Positions 63,301 to 64,000 of a stretch of 64,000 nt of DNA are shown here, piece by piece. This DNA comes from Pomacea canaliculata (taxonomy: Eukaryota > Mollusca > Gastropoda > Architaenioglossa > Ampullariidae): NCBI RefSeq assembly GCF_003073045.1, contig NC_037592.1, positions 8,348,047 to 8,412,046 of the forward strand. Reading direction: 5' to 3'. Numbering within the stretch: the first letter of the stretch is position 1; each line of letters opens with the position of its first letter. Both the position numbers and the translations under genes were made by a program. The notes below the pieces were generated by a model. The model saw only the letters and a list, made by a program, of their open reading frames with translations. It did no database searches and was not told the DNA's origin.

Positions 63301-64000
63301 TTTCTGAACTTATGGACACTGGCAGACTGCAGAATGTAATTCTTTGGAAGCAAATAATCAGGTACAATATTTATAATTTACGGTTGATTCCGTGATGTGA
63401 AAGGAGCACAAAACTGTTACACGTTCAAGCCACTCGTTATGTCACTAGAGATTCAAGATTACATTTAAGTTATGTTCGGATGTAATTAGAGCTGTAGACT
63501 TCAGGAAAGTTCCTGACATTATACCTTCGGACCACGGGGAAATCATTGTGGTATGAGGTGATCCTTGAGGTCAGTTTTTGTCCACTGCTACGACCTCACA
63601 CAACAGTCGACTTACGAAGACAAAGTTCAACGTGGTTACTTTACACCATGAACTTAATTTGATGTTGTCTGTTGTACATCCGGGATATAAATGTGCAGGT
63701 GGCACAGGTGTGCGCCTATGAGCTGGGTGTACCAATGTCACTGATCCGTGTCAAAAAAATTCCTTCTACTGCCAACGCCAACTCATCCTTAACCGCAGGT
63801 TCCACAGGCAGTGAACTGTGCTGTATGGTCAGTCTCTCTTTATCACCATATATATTATCTTTATATATGTAAAATCATTTTATATAAATACACGATACAT
63901 TTAGTTCGCACTTTTTCAACAAATGTATTTTCTTTCAGATTTCTAGCTGCATACTTGTTCATTATGGGTGTTTTAAGGTGTCGGCTGGAAAGCCCTCCTA
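50786..64000 (+). CDS. Gene C: molybdo-flavoenzyme, aldehyde oxidase/xanthine dehydrogenase family (3' end outside window)
   Basis: Third tandem copy, exons 1-28 present; exons 29-34, including the catalytic Glu, lie beyond the window. Starts [16 protein letters not shown], one codon shorter than gene B (exon 1 is 47 bases). Cluster cysteines, the linker, FAD loops, GGAFGGK (with Ile at the bovine E802 position) and CRSPQG are present. Exon 3 begins VRDEF where A and B have VGDEF. Exon 19 (149 instead of 150 bases) lacks a T in AGAGGTGACCC, and exon 27 (158 instead of 159) lacks an A in GATATGGAATAGGG; both break the frame. Exon 7 is whole, unlike gene B. Introns 11, 13 and 27 have GC donors. 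Closest to gene B by start peptide, intron sequence and shared GC donors. Confidence 0.92.
52030..52205 (+). mobile_element. Possible LINE 3' fragment in intron 3 of gene C
   Basis: A stretch absent from the same intron of gene B reads [15 protein letters not shown] and then, one frame over, TTKERRRIVRHM, which resembles the basic G-R-x-K-x-x-W ... R-R-I-V-R tail of many LINE ORF2 proteins. Short and degraded; moderate to low certainty. Confidence 0.35.
53637..56726 (+). other. Gene C exons 7-14: linker and FAD domain
   Basis: Exons: 53637-53868, 54188-54267, 54706-54852, 55017-55119, 55314-55462, 55583-55693, 56005-56071, 56626-56726. All lengths and phases fit the family. Exon 9 differs from genes A and B by a single base. 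Donors after exons 11 and 13 are GCAAGA and GCGAGT. Confidence 0.9.
57305..57346. repeat. (ATC)n microsatellite
   Basis: About fourteen ATC units in intron 15 of gene C, ending some 18 bases before the start of exon 16, so it probably overlaps the branch-point region; not present in intron 15 of genes A or B. Confidence 0.95.
59536..59700 (-). mobile_element. Retroposon 3' end with (TTTGA)n-like tail, intron 20 of gene C
   Basis: On the minus strand the sequence runs ...GACAATAAAGTTTAATTTGATTTGATTTT, that is, an AATAAA-containing 3' region ending in a short TTTGA-type tail. Genes A and B have no equivalent in intron 20, so it is an insertion after the duplication. Too little is left to name the family. 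Confidence 0.45.
62868..62966 (+). repeat. Short inserted sequence ending in (ATG)n, intron 26 of gene C
   Basis: About 100 bases not present in intron 26 of genes A or B, ending in CACCATGATGATGATGATG. It has the shape of a truncated SINE or LINE tail, but no Pol III box or coding remnant was seen. Confidence 0.35.
63250..63288. repeat. (TTTA)n microsatellite
   Basis: TTTA units just after exon 27 of gene C. Together with the GC donor, this intron start differs from that of genes A and B. Confidence 0.85.

Larger units (their letters stand above)
56952..63827 (+). other. Gene C exons 15-28: molybdopterin domain, incomplete
   Basis: Exons: 56952-57110, 57365-57487, 57819-57911, 58170-58227, 58743-58891, 59273-59465, 59892-59996, 60808-60886, 60999-61113, 61464-61544, 62187-62296, 62708-62821, 63070-63227, 63699-63827. 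Pocket exon 23 reads [15 protein letters not shown], different from both other copies. Exon 26 starts FTLN where A and B have FSLN. 63828-64000 is intron 28. Confidence 0.9.

Noticed and set aside
1-64000. LTR, Polinton or other virus-like elements, and tRNA or rRNA genes
   Set aside because: Looked for on both strands; no paired long terminal repeats, capsid or envelope-like products, or RNA gene structures were recognised.

Overview
The window looks like nuclear DNA of a spliced, intron-rich, AT-rich invertebrate, most probably a mollusc (gastropod-like). That is inference from the gene types, short exons split by 0.2-1.5 kb introns, frequent LINE tails, a KDZ-type DNA transposon and many microsatellites; no marker fixes the species.

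Layout. 137-5178 (+): a many-exon KDZ (Kyakuja-Dileera-Zisupton) transposase with several frame breaks. 5179-6341: non-coding, with a possible retroposon tail. 6342-9138 (-): an unrecognised multi-exon gene whose middle exon pair is repeated three times in tandem. 8783-8871: the 3' tip of a LINE. About 11 kb to the end: three tandem, same-strand copies of one large molybdo-flavoenzyme gene of the xanthine dehydrogenase/aldehyde oxidase family. Gene A is 11235-26455, gene B 30671-48010, and gene C runs from 50786 past the window edge (28 of 34 exons present).

A and B have the same 34 coding exons, as does C as far as it goes. Exon lengths and phases match one by one and give a protein of about 1,333 residues. 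The order is two [2Fe-2S] domains, an FAD domain and a two-part molybdopterin domain, the standard relay in which substrate is oxidised at Mo and electrons pass through the iron-sulphur centres to FAD. Two things are unusual: about 48 extra N-terminal residues carrying a CxxC-x19-CxxC zinc-ribbon-like motif, and active-site replacements that argue against xanthine as substrate. The copies are nearly identical in some iron-sulphur and FAD exons but differ strongly in exons lining the substrate pocket.

Each copy carries one or more single-base deletions in otherwise well conserved exons (A: exons 6, 10, 33; B: exon 5; C: exons 19, 27). B has also lost the end of exon 7 beside a LINE insertion. 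Either all copies are decaying or the assembly is under-polished in this repeated locus; the sequence alone cannot decide. B and C share two GC-AG introns, the same start peptide and alignable introns, so they are the younger pair. I saw no LTR or virus-like element, tRNA, rRNA or CRISPR array.
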